The notes under the pieces are model-generated. The model saw only the letters and a program-made list of their open reading frames with translations. It was not told the DNA's origin and ran no database searches. Source: Aquatica leii (lineage: Eukaryota > Arthropoda > Insecta > Coleoptera > Lampyridae). Taken from it: a stretch of 64,000 nt of DNA. Made by a program: the position numbers and the translations under genes. Shown one piece after another: positions 1 to 11,100 of the stretch. Within the stretch, counting starts at the first letter, position 1; each line of letters opens with the position of its first letter. The DNA lies in NCBI GenBank assembly GCA_035610365.1, contig CM069432.1, forward strand, positions 279,471,482 through 279,535,481, given 5' to 3'.

Positions 1-2
1 TA

Positions 3-119
3 CCACACCAAGGCTATTTACTAGAAAGGGTTGCCAGGTACTTTCAAGACAACCGTTCGCGACTTCGTAACGTGAAGCCATTCATCCATCGGCACGGTAC
101 GTATAACACCTTGGATTAA
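3..119 (+). CDS. C-terminal tail of an unidentified protein, truncated by the window edge
   Basis: Reading frame 3 is open from the first base of the window to a TAA at 117-119 and gives 38 residues rich in Arg, His and aromatic residues (for example ARYFQDNRSRLRNV). It is followed by a GC-rich tract unlike the surrounding AT-rich DNA, so it may be the last codons of a mobile-element ORF followed by its 3' UTR. I do not recognise the family. The start lies outside the window, so length and domain content cannot be judged. A chance ORF remains possible. Confidence 0.3.
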   Translation, partial: PHQGYLLERVARYFQDNRSRLRNVKPFIHRHGTYNTLD

Positions 120-480
120 CGGATTTTTTACAGAGGTTTACTCCTCTGCGGGCCGGGCCATAAAGCCAAGCCCCCCATCAGAGCAGAGACATGAACTAAC
201 TCTGACGGTGTGTGCAAGGAGAAGAAAAGTTTCTTCTCCAGGTCCATCGGGTACCACGGGTTTGGCGATCCCTGTACTGCCTATATGAAAATAGACAGCC
301 CCTGTGGGATTTTTGATTCAGGGTTTACGCCCCTAGATCCGTCGCATTTTGCAAAAGCAGGGTCACCCCTTGCAGGATGTAGCCGAAGCTACGGGCGAAC
401 GGTCTTGGACACTGAGAGGCTAAAACGGGTGTCGCCGTTGGCTGCACACCCTTGTGTTACGCATCAAGTGTCCTGTAAAG
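120..480. other. GC-rich block without a convincing gene
   Basis: This stretch is visibly richer in G and C than anything in the next 2 kb. It follows directly on the stop of the partial ORF at 3-119. An open frame running 210-737 crosses it, but that frame changes abruptly from GC-rich to AT-rich codons and carries no recognisable motif, so I do not call it a gene. The likeliest reading is the 3' UTR of the same unidentified element. Confidence 0.3.
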
Positions 481-481
481 T

Positions 482-803
482 AAATTGTTTCTATGTATCT
501 ATTTTCAATAATAAGTTTTGCTGTTATTATTGTATTTATAATTCTAAAAAACGCGATTATTATGAGCATTTACCTGGTAGTAAACTTTGTTGTAATGACA
601 ATGTGCACAATATAGTACTAATTGGTGGTCTCGTAAGTTTTAAGAAACTTGGTAAATGCAGTAAACAAATTGTTTCCTTAAAATTATTTTTAATAATAAA
701 TTGTGCTGTTGTGACTGTATTTATTATTAAAAAATGAAATAATTATCAACATTTACGTGGCGGTAAACTTTGTTGTAATGACAACGTGGACAATATAATA
801 CTA
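482..803 (+). repeat. Two diverged direct repeat copies of about 138 bp
   Basis: The segment 482-620 is repeated at 667-803 with an offset of 183-185 bp. Both copies share runs such as GTAAACTTTGTTGTAATGAC and the ending ATAxTACTA, and they differ by scattered substitutions. The duplication is old and local. It could be part of the 3' end of the element whose ORF tail lies at 3-119, but nothing ties it to a known family. Confidence 0.7.
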
Positions 804-1014
804 AACTTAATAAGATTTAAAATTGTGCTGATAATGCTGCACTTGCTGTAGAGTAAATTCTTTTGACTTTTCATAATTTGGCTCGACTCTTGGTTAAATT
901 TGGTCAATGTGTCTTCTCCAAAGTAATTTTTCTTCTATCACCTTACACTGGTTGTTCTTGCTGCCATGAACTTTGTTGATTTTAAGCTACTGGCGTTGGT
1001 AATTTGTTGTTTCG

Positions 1015-1800
1015 GTAATTTCTTACTAGTACTTTGTCTCCTACAATAAAATTTTGCTTTTCTTTTGCTTTTCTTTTGCTTCGTAGCGTTTCAATTTTCT
1101 TTGTTGGTTGTCCTTTATCCATTTATTGGTGTTTGGCTTGAGAAGATCAAAAATTATTCTTATGCTTCATCGCAACATCAAAAATGCTGGTGTTTCCGCC
1201 GTTGTAGAATGTTTGGGGTCGCAATAATGTAGAAGATATCTGCTTATTAAAGCATACGCGTTGACGTTTTTGTTGCTTCTTCTATTAATGCTGCATTGAA
1301 ACTTTTTTTCAAAATTCTTAACACTATTTTTGACTTTACCGTTGCTAGATAAGTGATACGATGCAAAAGTTACATTCCATTCTTTCTAAAAAAATCTTGA
1401 AATTCTTCTGATGTTAAGTGTGGTCCATTATACGCATACTTGTCGTAATTGAGCAATTGTTCCTTCCAATGTAATATTTTTCATTTGAAATATCTATGGA
1501 CACTTACTGTACGCATCAAAAAAAGTTAGATAATAGTAATTATTAATATATAAGTTCTAAAAAATCCACGTGAACACGCTGCCAATGTGTTGATGGTTTG
1601 AACCAAGGAATACGTATTCCCTTAATTGGATCAGAGGATGTTCTTGAAAACAATGAGCAAGAGTATAATGTATTTTTAATTTAATTTTTATATTTTGAAT
1701 TTGTTGATCCAGATTAGGCCACCAAAAGTATGTTCTAGCAATAGTCTTTATTTTACATGAAGTTCTACTAATTGCCCTTAAAGTTTTTTAGGAGCTATAA
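1015..1800 (-). pseudogene. Degraded Ty3/Gypsy integrase
   Basis: Translating the minus strand in shifting frames gives the integrase landmarks in order: a zinc-domain end with YFWWPNLDQQI (about 1710-1740), a core start with HWQRVHVDFLEL (about 1590), DAYSKCP (about 1515), and the second catalytic segment NGPHLTSEEFQDFFRKNG (about 1380-1435). Then comes a relic of the YRNTPHSTTGxTPA region (DPKHSTTAETPAFLM, about 1175-1220) and a basic C-terminal stretch. Several stops and frameshifts are present, so it is dead. The other pol domains are missing. It is more decayed than the Gypsy at 2.3-5.96 kb and is a different element. Confidence 0.75.
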
Positions 1801-2308
1801 CTCGGTAAGTCCATAATAAAAAAATTTGTTCTGCACTTATTTCTTCTTTTCGCCTAAAATATGGTTTAATGTGTTCATCAGACGTCGATTCTAGTCATTT
1901 ATTTAAAACATAATGATAATGTTGCGTATTTTATGATTAAAACTAATTTATTCAAACGACTACAAATATGTTTACTTATTCTAGAAATATATACACTTTT
2001 AAATTAACCGAACTAATTAAATCTAATAATATTTAATGAAAACACTTACACTAATTTATGTATAACCGTTGTATAACACTATCACCGATGATAAAATAAA
2101 GTCTGCGGATAGCTTCACACTTGTTTACACTAAAAATCACGTACACGATTAATCTCGGTATATTTATGTACACACGCGTGCTAACGACTTATTTATCTCA
2201 ACTTGAGTAATTTTCTTAATACTGCTGCATTCGCGTTACGGCAATAACTGACCTACGAATTGTTCCGTCAGTATATATACACATAAGGAAATCCTTCTGG
2301 AGTGTTCC
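1801..2308. other. AT-rich stretch, possibly LTR or 3' UTR remnant
   Basis: No coding potential is seen. On the minus strand it lies directly downstream of the Gypsy polyprotein end, and it contains ATAAAATAAAG-type polyadenylation-like sequence, so it may hold the 3' UTR and LTR of that element. No second copy of this stretch exists on the other side of the pol fragment, so LTR limits cannot be set. Confidence 0.25.
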
Positions 2309-2626
2309 CTATTTTTCGGTATATCTTCTAGAGGATGGATAATAGCTTTTAGAAGGCTCTTGCCTTTGTAAATAACTTCTCGAACGTTTCACTGCCCCTT
2401 TCTTAGGACTGTTCTGTCCCAGAACAGGAAACTGGATGCGACACCGGTAAAAAGGATCGTGGCGATAGCGGCAGCTTCCTCCATTTCGGCAACTTCCTTG
2501 ACCATAAAAGTAACAGTCAATGGACTTTCCCTGACCCAATATTCTCCTTGGTTGGTAACTACAGACCAACACTTGAATGCCTGTTCCTCGGAAGACGACC
2601 TCCAACATGTTTCGAATTGTCCTCTA
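2309..2626 (-). pseudogene. Polyprotein C-terminus beyond an in-frame stop: end of macro domain plus CCCH zinc finger
   Basis: The frame of the Gypsy polyprotein continues past the TAG at 2624-2626 for about 105 codons to a stop near 2309. The first 20 residues still look like the last helix and strand of the macro domain (NMLEVVFRGTGIQVLVC). About 15 residues later comes a C-x7-C-x5-C-x3-H array (cysteines in CYFYGQGSC and GGSC, histidine in RYRH, at 2459-2515), the spacing of a CCCH zinc finger of the RNA-binding type. A basic tail follows. The stop splits one domain, so I treat it as a nonsense mutation or a readthrough site, not as the natural end of the protein. Confidence 0.65.
2358..2391. 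repeat. 34-bp direct repeat, left copy
   Basis: The 34 bases differ at only one position from 5909-5942, in the same orientation. The two copies bracket the retained pol sequence: one sits in the tail after the CCCH finger and the other at the very start of the RT frame. They are read in different frames, so shared protein function does not explain them. Confidence 0.8.
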
Positions 2627-4990
2627 ATTCAGTTGATCTAAGCCACAACCAAGCTTGGGTACTGCCAATTTCTTAACATGATGAATCTCCATTTCTCTCT
2701 TGAGACTCCATAATGTTCGCCACAGATCTTTGTATAACGGCTTGACACGTGAGTATTTCTTGGTGACCAAATAGAAAACGAAGCGTCCGTCACCACGTAG
2801 TCCTAAAACTTTTCCCACTGCCGGTTGCTGTCTTCGTAATTCATCTAGCTGCCCAAACTTCTTTTTAAACACGACTGCAACCCCTCTGGACATGTCAAGA
2901 TCCCCGCTCACGCAATGTGCGATGGCGTAATCTTTTGTCTGGAACAGATCTTGTTGTTCCTCGGTGGTAACTCCGAACCTAGCTTTGCGAGAACCTCCGT
3001 ATAAGTTTATAAACTTCTCGAACTCCATTTCTTCGATTGGATTCCTGGTTCTGCTACTTATTACTCTGGTTCGGACCTGAACTTGCGTATTGTGGTTATC
3101 GCCAGCAAACGGGGCTAGGCGATCGACGTGAACCACTTTTGGTTTGCCTCTGGGCGGTTTTCGGATGCTGCATATGACGTCGTTAATACGCTGCACGACT
3201 TCATAGGGGCCCTCCCATTGCCTTTGCAGCTTTGGCGACAAACCACGTCTCCGTTGAGGATTATACAACCAGACCATATCGCCAGGTTGAAACCCACCAT
3301 TTTGCGCCTTGATGTCATATCTTGTTTTCATCCTGTCGCTGGCAATTTGTGTGTTTTTACGGACCTCTTCATGTACTTCGTCTAGCCTCTTGAACAGCTT
3401 GCTGACGTAATCTTCTCCAGCAACTTCTTCTTCCGGTCTTTGTCCAAATTGAAAATCGCATGGTAATCGTATTTCACGACCGAGCATGACACAGGATGGT
3501 GTTTGGCCTGTGCTTTCGTGAACGGATGATCGGTATGCCATTAAGAAAAGATGCAAGTACTGATCCCAGTCTCTTTGGTGTTCGGACACTACCTTGGCTA
3601 AGTACTTGCCCATTGTTCGATTCATCCGTTCAACCATGCCATCAGACTGAGGATGGAGAGGCGTTGTCCTAGTTTTCTTAATTCCTAACAGTCGGCAAAC
3701 TTCTTGAAACAGCCCAGACTCAAAATTGCGGCCTTGATCGGAGTGTAATTCCAACGGAATTCCAAACCGACAGAAAAACTCCTTTACCAATGCGTCTGCG
3801 ACTGTAACTGCTTCCTGATTGGGTATGGCGTAAGCCTCCGTCCATTTCGTGAAATAATCCATCGCCACCAGGATGTATTTATTTCCCGAATCGGATTCTG
3901 GGAACGGCCCTGCGATGTCAATCGCTACTCTTTCCAAAGGGCTTCCTACGTTGTATTGCTTCATGGGTGTTTTGCGCTTTCTCGCTGGACCATTTCCTGA
4001 TGCGCAGACCGTGCAATTTCGGCAGCATTTCATGACGTCCTCTTTGCAGTTTATCCAGTAGAATCGTTCTCGCACTTTACCCAACGTCTTCTTAATGCCA
4101 AAGTGTCCTCCCGATATCCCATCGTGGAGATGCTTCAACACTTCTGACACCCTGCTCTTTGGCACTACCAACTGTAGTCTGTTTTCCGTGCCCTCGGCAC
4201 TTTCTAGGAATCGCTTAAGAAAACCGTCTTCTACTATCAAAGAGATGTTTCTGCCCAAAGCACTCACTTCTTCCCAGGTTGGTCGTCGCCCGCTTTCTTT
4301 CCAGTCCCGGAGTAGTCTTATTTCAGGATCGTCTTCTTGTTCGCGACGTAACTGCTCAGGTTCCCACTCATCATCAACCATAGCAGTTCTCCGGAAGCAT
4401 TCGACTTTTTCTTCCAGTCGTGAACAATGCCTGCAGTCCGCCGGACATGGTCTTCTGGACAAGGCATCAGCGTTCCGATGACTGCTTCCGGCACGGTGTT
4501 CTGTGTCATAGTCATACTCTTGCAGTCTCTCGATCCATCTTGCCACTTGTCCTTCTGGGTTACGGAACTGCAGAAGCCATTTTAAAGCGGCGTGGTCTGT
4601 TCTCAGTATAAATTTTCGTCCATACAAACACTTGTAGAAATGTTCGATGGACTTAACGACTGCTAACAGCTCCCTCCTAGTCACGCAATAATTCCTTTCT
4701 GGCCTGGACAAAACCTTGCTAAAATACGCGATAACTTTTTCTTGTCCATCTTGAACCTGCCAAAGGACCGCGCCTATGGCCAGGTTGCTTGCGTCGGTAT
4801 CCAAAACAAACTTTCCATCTTCTCTTGGATAATTCAAAATCGGCAAAGTGACTAGGACCTGTTTTAGTTTATTAAAAGAATTTTTGCAGCCTTCATTCCA
4901 TCTAAATTCTGCTTTTTCTTTGTTTAATTTTGTCAATGGTTTGGCAATACTGGCAAATCCGGGGACAAATCTTCTATAATAAGTGCACAA
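2624..4990 (-). pseudogene. pol: Ty3/Gypsy Pol, C-terminal part: RNase H, integrase, GPY/F domain and macro domain
   Basis: The 788-codon open frame begins inside the RT connection (YYRRFVPGFASIAKPLTKL). It continues through RNase H (LDTDASNLAIGAVL, RTDHAALKWLL, ADALSRRP), an integrase zinc domain (GGHFGIKKTL, CCRNCTVC), the DDE core (VAIDIAGPFPE, SDQGRNFES, HPQSDGMVERMNR) and a GPY/F module (WEGPYEVV). After about 50 residues a macro domain begins near residue 672 and runs to the stop at 2624-2626. The frame is otherwise uninterrupted, which makes this the youngest-looking pol in the window. It is out of frame with the RT part upstream. Elements of this type are often labelled K02A2.6-like or transposon 412/17.6-like. 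Confidence 0.85.
2627..2977 (-). other. Macro domain of TARG1/OARD1 type fused to the Gypsy polyprotein
   Basis: Residues 672-788 of the frame carry the hallmarks of the TARG1 (OARD1, ADP-ribosyl-acceptor hydrolase) branch of macro domains: DYAIAHCVS, GVAVVFKKKFG, a variable helix, GRFVFYLVTKK, and VPKLGCGLDQL. In human TARG1 the catalytic residues are Lys84 and Asp125. The first Lys of VTKK (about residue 744) and the Asp of GCGLD (about residue 785) align with them. The expected function is binding or hydrolysis of ADP-ribose on proteins or nucleic acid. The last part of the domain lies beyond an in-frame stop. Confidence 0.8.
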
Positions 4991-5957
4991 CCCAAAGAAC
5001 CTGATGTTTGTCGATCGGTCTTGGCCATGCTTGCACTGCTCGGATTTTGTCTGGGTCAGCCCTTACTCCATCTCTAGATACGACGTGGCCAAGGTATTGG
5101 ACTTCCATCTTAAATACGTGACACTTCTTTGGGCTCAGTTTGAGGTTAGCCCCAGGTAATCGCTGGAACACTTCCCTCAAGTTGTTCAAGTGCTCTTCAA
5201 ACGACCTTCCAACCACGATCACGTCGTCCATGTAAACCAAGCACGTCTTCCAAGACAATCCGCGCAAGATGGTCTCCATCAAACGCTCGAACGTTGCAGG
5301 AGCGTTACACAGGCCGAAGGGCATTACGGTGAACTGCCACAAACCAGTTCCGATCGTAAAAGCTGTTTTTTCACGATCCTTGGGTTCTAATTCTACCTGC
5401 CAGTATCCACTCTTTAAATCTAACGTAGAAAACCACTGAGATCCTGACAGGGTGTCTAGCGTATCGTCAATTCTGGGTAAAGGGTAGCTGTCCTTTTTAG
5501 TCACGTCGTTTAGCTGTCTGTAGTCTACGCAAAACCTCGTTGATCTATCCTTCTTCTTTACAAGTACCACTGGGAATGCCCATGGGCTACTTGAAGGTTC
5601 AATCACGCCTTCTCTCTCCATATCCGTAATTATTTGTTCGGCTTCTTCTATTTTCGCCAAAGGAAGTCTGCGTGGATGTTGTCGTATCGGCCGAGCGTCT
5701 CCGGTATTAATTTTATGTTTCACCACGTTAGTTCTTCCTTTGGAGCTACCCTCCAGCGCGAACACATCTTGGTACTCTTGGATCAACACTTTAACTTTAG
5801 CCAGCTGGTCTTGGCTGAGGTTTTGGCATTTGGTGGTAAGAATGTCCAATAGATGTTGCGGACACTTCTTCGGCGACGTATCTTCGTTCGACTTCACGCA
5901 TCTCTTGTCTCTTGTCTTTGTAAATAACTTCTCGAACGTTTCAATAATGATGTTCAA
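4974..5957 (-). pseudogene. pol: Ty3/Gypsy Pol, reverse transcriptase part
   Basis: The 327-codon frame starts in the protease-RT linker and contains the RT fingers and palm: RFCVDYRQLND (about 141-151), FSTLDLKSGYWQV with the first catalytic Asp (about 180), MPFGLCNAPATFERLM, and the catalytic YMDD at 242-245 in LVYMDDVIVVG. It ends in LGHVVSRDGVRADPDKI and then goes out of frame near 4975-4995, where the thumb/connection should continue. The rest of Pol resumes in another frame at 4990. Gag and the aspartic protease are absent; sequence above 5958 is AT-rich and noncoding. The fragment is therefore 5'-truncated and carries one frameshift. Confidence 0.85.
5909..5942. repeat. 34-bp direct repeat, right copy
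   Basis: This is the partner of 2358-2391 with one mismatch. It coincides with the 5' end of the surviving Gypsy coding sequence, so it may mark the breakpoint at which gag, protease and the 5' LTR were lost. Confidence 0.8.
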
Positions 5958-8900
5958 CGATAGCTCTTTTCCAGTTTCTTATAAAATTTAAGTAAATAAT
6001 CATACGTACAATGACAACGTTATGTAGAACTTAAAATTTGTATAGTATATTCTAAACCTTCATTTTTGATTAGTCATGTTATAAAACTTGTTACTGTATA
6101 TATTATGTATAGTTTCTTTTACATGACAAACTGTGTTTAGATATGTTATTTTTCACAACGTAATAATTTTTTTCTGGGAGTTTACTTTAGTAAAAGTAGT
6201 AACGTAAATATTTAAATTGTTTGCTATGTAAATGCAGTGAAACCTGTTAAAATTTACCTCAACTAGGTAAATTATCCGCTTTTTGCAAGATTCCGCTTTG
6301 TAAAGTTTTAATTAAACTATGAAACAACTTCTTTTAATACGAACATTTGTTATGCTTTTTTAAATGTGCTTAAAAAACTGGTAGTTGTCGTTTGTTGATT
6401 TTATGGGTTGTTCTACGGTTCGTTTTTCCAACTCAGTACTTAAATTAATTTTTTTTATAAAATAGTCGTTTTTACTTTCTAAACCCAACAAAAAAAAATC
6501 TAACATATAACATTTGATTCGTCTTTTTTGTTTCACAGTCAAACTCTTTTCGAACTTTTACTGTTTATAATAACGTAAGAATTATTTGTAAACGCAAAAA
6601 CAAATTTCAAGTAAATGTATTTTTTTTCGCGCGGTATTACATTTTCAATACCTCATTACTTGTTCTTTGTTTGTTTCCTTTTGTTATTACACAAATTAAC
6701 TATAAAGGAAAAAAGGAACTGATATAATTTTGACTTTCCATCGTTGTGCTTATAGAAATTGTAAAAACTAAAAAAAATTCTTCGTGTATGAGTTTTTATC
6801 GATTTCATAGTAATAACCAAGAAAGATGCAAAAATTAGTTTACAAATTGTAGAAACTCAACATTGCTACTACGTATGAACGATTCAAGTTTATTAAAAAA
6901 TAAAGTAATTTGCGAAACATACAGACCCTTCCGTTTTGACAAAACAACTTAATTTTAATGCTATTCCGAAAAAGCACATTTCAGATAAGCTAATTTTTTT
7001 ACAATAAATTAAAAAAATAAGTGTAAGTAAGTAAAAATAAGTCTAGACTTTTTATAATTTTATCTTAAACAACCGAAGTATCACAAAAATAAAAGTTACG
7101 TTTGTTAATTTTCTATATAGACATTTTAAAAGTTATGCGGTTTATTTGAGTCTATAGGTAAAAAAGTAGACGCTCGATAACGTGAACTAATTCATAACTA
7201 TCTTTAACAATATTTCAATCAACGGTTTAAGTCAAAACGCAGTCTACTTCTTACATTAAGTTTTTGAATGTGAGCATTTTAACATCTTGATTAAACCATA
7301 CTTTTCTGTTTTATGTAGATCCGTTTTTACTTTTTTTGCTTTTATTTCTTTTTTTGTCAATTCTGTTGTTTTTTAAATTTACACCGAACGCATACGCATA
7401 TACTGATAAAGTTTGTTGAGAATAAATGTAATAAGTACACAAAATTTTAAGCTATAAAATAATAAAGAAGTAAAAAATAACAAAGTAGAAATTGCAAATA
7501 ACAAAATTTTGCGGACAACGACTAAAGAAGTGCAATGCTCTAAAATGATCTGATGTTTTAAACGCATATTCCTGTTCAAGAAGTGTTAAAAGATACAAAA
7601 ACATTGATTACACAAAAAATTATTTAATTAAAGACATGCAGTATACGTTAAACTGAAAAATTGAATACAATTTTTTTTTGTCTTGCCAACATCACAAACG
7701 TCAAATTTCTTCGTTAATCACGCAAAAAAGCTCTAAATTAGCAAAACTAAAAGTACTAATCCACATAAAATTAAATGTTCAAAGTCAATTATTATATTAG
7801 AACAAGTATGTGACAGGTGGAAGTCATTTAAAAAATCTTGAATTTCAGTTAAAATTGAAATTATGTAATATTACTATTAATGTAATAATTGAATTTTGTA
7901 GAAATTATATAGTAATATAGTAATTTACTATCTATAAATAGATTATTAAATTATAATCTAATTTTTTTTTATAAATTTTGGGAAATTATTTGATTTCATT
8001 TTACTATTTGTGTCGTGTTTCGATGATTTGTGACATTAGATAAGCTTCAAATATTACACATTGATAAAGTTTCTAAATTAATAAAAATTATTAACAAATG
8101 TAAAGATTAAATAAACACTTATGATTTAAAAATAAAATACAAAGTTACAATTTAGAATTTTAAATTACCTTGCAGAAAAATTTTTTTTTGTATTAATTTG
8201 CTTACGTTTTGTGCTACTTCTAACCACCTTGATATGTTTGTTTTATTGACTTAAAAATTTTGTTCAAATAAAGAAAAAGAAAGTATAAGCATGCCCAAAT
8301 AATAGTTAGAAAATATAAAAATAATACATAAAAAAATATATCCATCATCCTAACCTATAGAAATGAAAGCAAAACTGAAACATCAATTAGAAATAAAATA
8401 AAAACAGAAAAAATCCTACAAAAATAATTAAAATTTTTAATATAACTAATGTTTAAAATCTTTAAAAAGCTTTAGTACAAACAAATTCAAATGTTTGATT
8501 TTATAACATTTTTCACTGTAGTTTTATGGTATTACCAAACAAATAATAAAAGCACAAAAAAGTTATAATATCTTAGAAGTATTTTAGTTAAATAACAATT
8601 CGATTTAATGATAGTTGTTACCTATATCTAAACTGTATGTGAATTAATATGCTTCTATATATTCCGGTTGTTGACAGTAAAATGCAAATACCATGGCGCC
8701 ATAATAGATAATATTAAAAAAAAAACATATAATATATGTATTTACACAGAATTTTGGGAATAAAATGTTTATCTATTTATATGTGCACGAGTATTGATAA
8801 GAACTTAAAGCGCAATATCAAATAATAATAACATAAAATTAATAAATCACATGTTTGTTAAAACCGATTTATTTACAACCATTTTTTGGGCTATTGTTTT

Positions 8901-8980
8901 TCTGCTCTTTGCATGGTTGTTTTTACTGAACGATTAAATATGAAACTTATGTTAACCGATTAACTGTTTATTGTGTATGT
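5958..8980. other. Long AT-rich stretch without recognisable features
   Basis: Many short A/T runs and stops occur in all frames. Open frames of 60-66 codons on the minus strand at 6360-6542 and 7379-7579 have low-complexity composition typical of AT-rich DNA and no motif. I see no RNA gene, no terminal repeat and no transposase relic here. Confidence 0.6.
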
Positions 8981-8984
8981 TGAA

Positions 8985-9640
8985 AACTTGAACTTGAGCT
9001 AAGTTCTTCGTCAGGCAGCATAAATTAAATTGACAATTATAAAACTAAGATAACTAAAAGCAATAAATCGTAAAAAAACTAGACAATTGGTCTAAGTGAA
9101 AACCATCAAATATTCTTTAGACATAGCTTAAGTGTAATTAGTGTAAACATTAAGATTAGGAAATAACAGGTAACCAGGTGTCAAATGGTTCGTAACTATT
9201 GTCTCTGTTGAAATTGTTGGAAAATTCTTATATTTAATCATTTCCAGTTTTATGTTTTAGTTTTTTCAAAGCTTATATTATGAAAAGTGTCAAGTGCATG
9301 TTCGGCAATGGCAGACTTAGTAGGCTACTAGTTTTACCAATATATGCATTGCCACAGGTGCATCAGACTTGATACACTCCACAGATATTGTAACGTATGT
9401 TATCTTTTATAGGATTCAACAAATTATTAATTTTAGTTTATCTTATGTTTCCTAGTATTCTTCCAATTTTGTCACTTATGTTGGAAACAAATGGTAGAAT
9501 AACAAAGTTTTGGTTATAGTTGAATCATCTGTTAAAGTAGGTCTTAATGATGGTGAGAATTCACATTTATGTATTGATCTGTATGTGTTGGTTTTCGATA
9601 ATTTGAATGGATTAAAGTAATTTTTTTATTAAAAGATATT
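8985..9640 (-). pseudogene. Penelope-like element, C-terminal RT and GIY-YIG endonuclease remnant
   Basis: On the minus strand NYRKPTHTDQYINVNSHHH (about 9560-9610) is the conserved Penelope RT C-terminal motif. It is followed by LPFVSNISDKIGRILGN and then by a GIY-YIG endonuclease start with GVYQV, CTCGNAYIGKT (about 9320-9400) and a shifted IAEHALDTF. Stops and frameshifts are scattered. Near 8990-9030 the minus strand reads GACGAAGAACTTAGCTC, similar to the short inverted motif often found after Penelope coding regions. The RT catalytic core is not visible. Confidence 0.75.
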
Positions 9641-10254
9641 GATTGTTACGGTATTGTAAATAAATTTGTAGTTCCTTATAACTGGAAACAAAAATTCATC
9701 TGGTTCATCTTCTCGTTTTACTAGAAAGAAGCAGAATAACTAAAAGCGGACAATTTCAATACAGTGTCACAAGGCGATAGAAGAAGTTTGACTGAAACAT
9801 TTGGATAGTGATCACGAAAGTGCACAACGAGAAGCAATTGAAATACGCCACTTGACACCTATCGAAAATAATTTGTAATTGTGTCAGTTTGATTTTATCG
9901 AAAATTTAGTGGGAGTACATGATGATTTACTTAAAGATTTTTTGCGGTAAGGATCTTTACGATTATTTTAAATTGTTCCTAAGCGATCAAACAATACAGC
10001 TTATCGTATAAATACACGCCTCAGATAAGAAATAATGTGAGTCGGTCAAAATCACAAACTGACAAATCGGTCGACACTAATCCAACTGAGGTGTAGGTTT
10101 TCCTAGGAACAATTTTATTGATAGGACCAAAAAATGTCAGATTATTGGTCCATGAATGAAATATAGTCAAACAACATCTCTAAATATATGTCTAGGAAAT
10201 GATATGATATTACAAATGATCCATTTTATCAGAAAACGACAAGATCAAAAAACT
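9641..10254. other. No confident gene; between two Penelope fragments
   Basis: Only short open frames occur. A stretch near 9815-9880 on the plus strand reads DHESAQREAIEIRHLTPIENN, which may be a scrap of a Penelope element, but it is too short to assign. Confidence 0.4.
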
Positions 10255-11100
10255 ATGCTGGTTAAGTTACGTAAATATTTTCAAAATTTAACACCACGCA
10301 GCAGAAACACTTAACAGCTTCCTGGCACCCAACATCAAATTCACTATGGAGACCCAAACAAACAGAAACATTCCGTTCTTGGACGTACTGGTCACTCGGA
10401 AGATGTATGGCACATTGGGGCATCAAATATACAGAAAACCGACACACACCGACAGATACCTTCTCAGAAGTTTTCAGTACTAAAAACCTAAGTGCACAGG
10501 GCCAAGACCATCAGCGAACCCAACGCTTTAAAGACCGAGCTAGATCATCTAATGTACGTCTTAAGGAAACACGAATACAGAAAAGCAGTCTAGATAGAGC
10601 AACCAACAAACTACACAATAAAGAAGAACAAAAGTAACGCAGCAAATAAAATAGCCGTCAATTTGAAAAATTGAAAGAGATAACAGCACCACTTGAGGAA
10701 TCAGGATTCTACCACATCCCTTGTTCGTGTGATAGTTACCCGAATAAAACAACATAAAGCGGACACAAGGAAACGTAATACAAGATCCTCTGTTTTGGAA
10801 CACTCTTTAGATACCGGACCCGCCATAATATACAATATAAAGACACAAACATTTAGGATAAATCTTAGATTTACTGGCCCAGACCATACAAAAAATCCAT
10901 AAAAATTCAGAAGTACCACAATTTCAGAGATAATGGAATCGAGCTAGCCCTAGTATGGAAAAGCATGTTCCGGAAGACTAATGAATCGATACCGTCACGG
11001 ACCATTAACGCGAACGACGCAATATAATGGCTTTTTAGGATCCTACATCTTCAGTTTCAGCCTTTCTGAAGAAGATATTGACAATTACTGTCAAAATGTC
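10255..11100 (+). pseudogene. Penelope-like element, RT C-terminus and GIY-YIG endonuclease remnant
   Basis: In shifting plus-strand frames the order is LNSFLAPNIKFTMETQTNR, NIPFLDVLVTRKMYGTLG, QIYRKPTHTDRYL (about 10300-10460), AKTISEPNALKTELDHLMYVLRK (as two overlapping scraps, about 10500-10565), the endonuclease entry SGFYHIPCSCDS (about 10700-10735), and its helix RKRNTRSSVLEHSLDTG (about 10765-10820). This order and these motifs are diagnostic of Penelope-like elements. The catalytic YxDD segment is upstream of what survives. The sequence GAAGAAGATATTGACAATTA near 11068 resembles the 3' UTR motif of the family. It is broken by several indels. Confidence 0.75.

Noticed and set aside
210..737. 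Open frame of 175 codons at the left edge
   Set aside because: It crosses from GC-rich to AT-rich sequence, overlaps the direct repeats, and has no domain motif or sensible composition.
3873..4481. Plus-strand open frames inside the Gypsy pol
   Set aside because: They are antisense shadows of the integrase and RNase H coding sequence on the minus strand.
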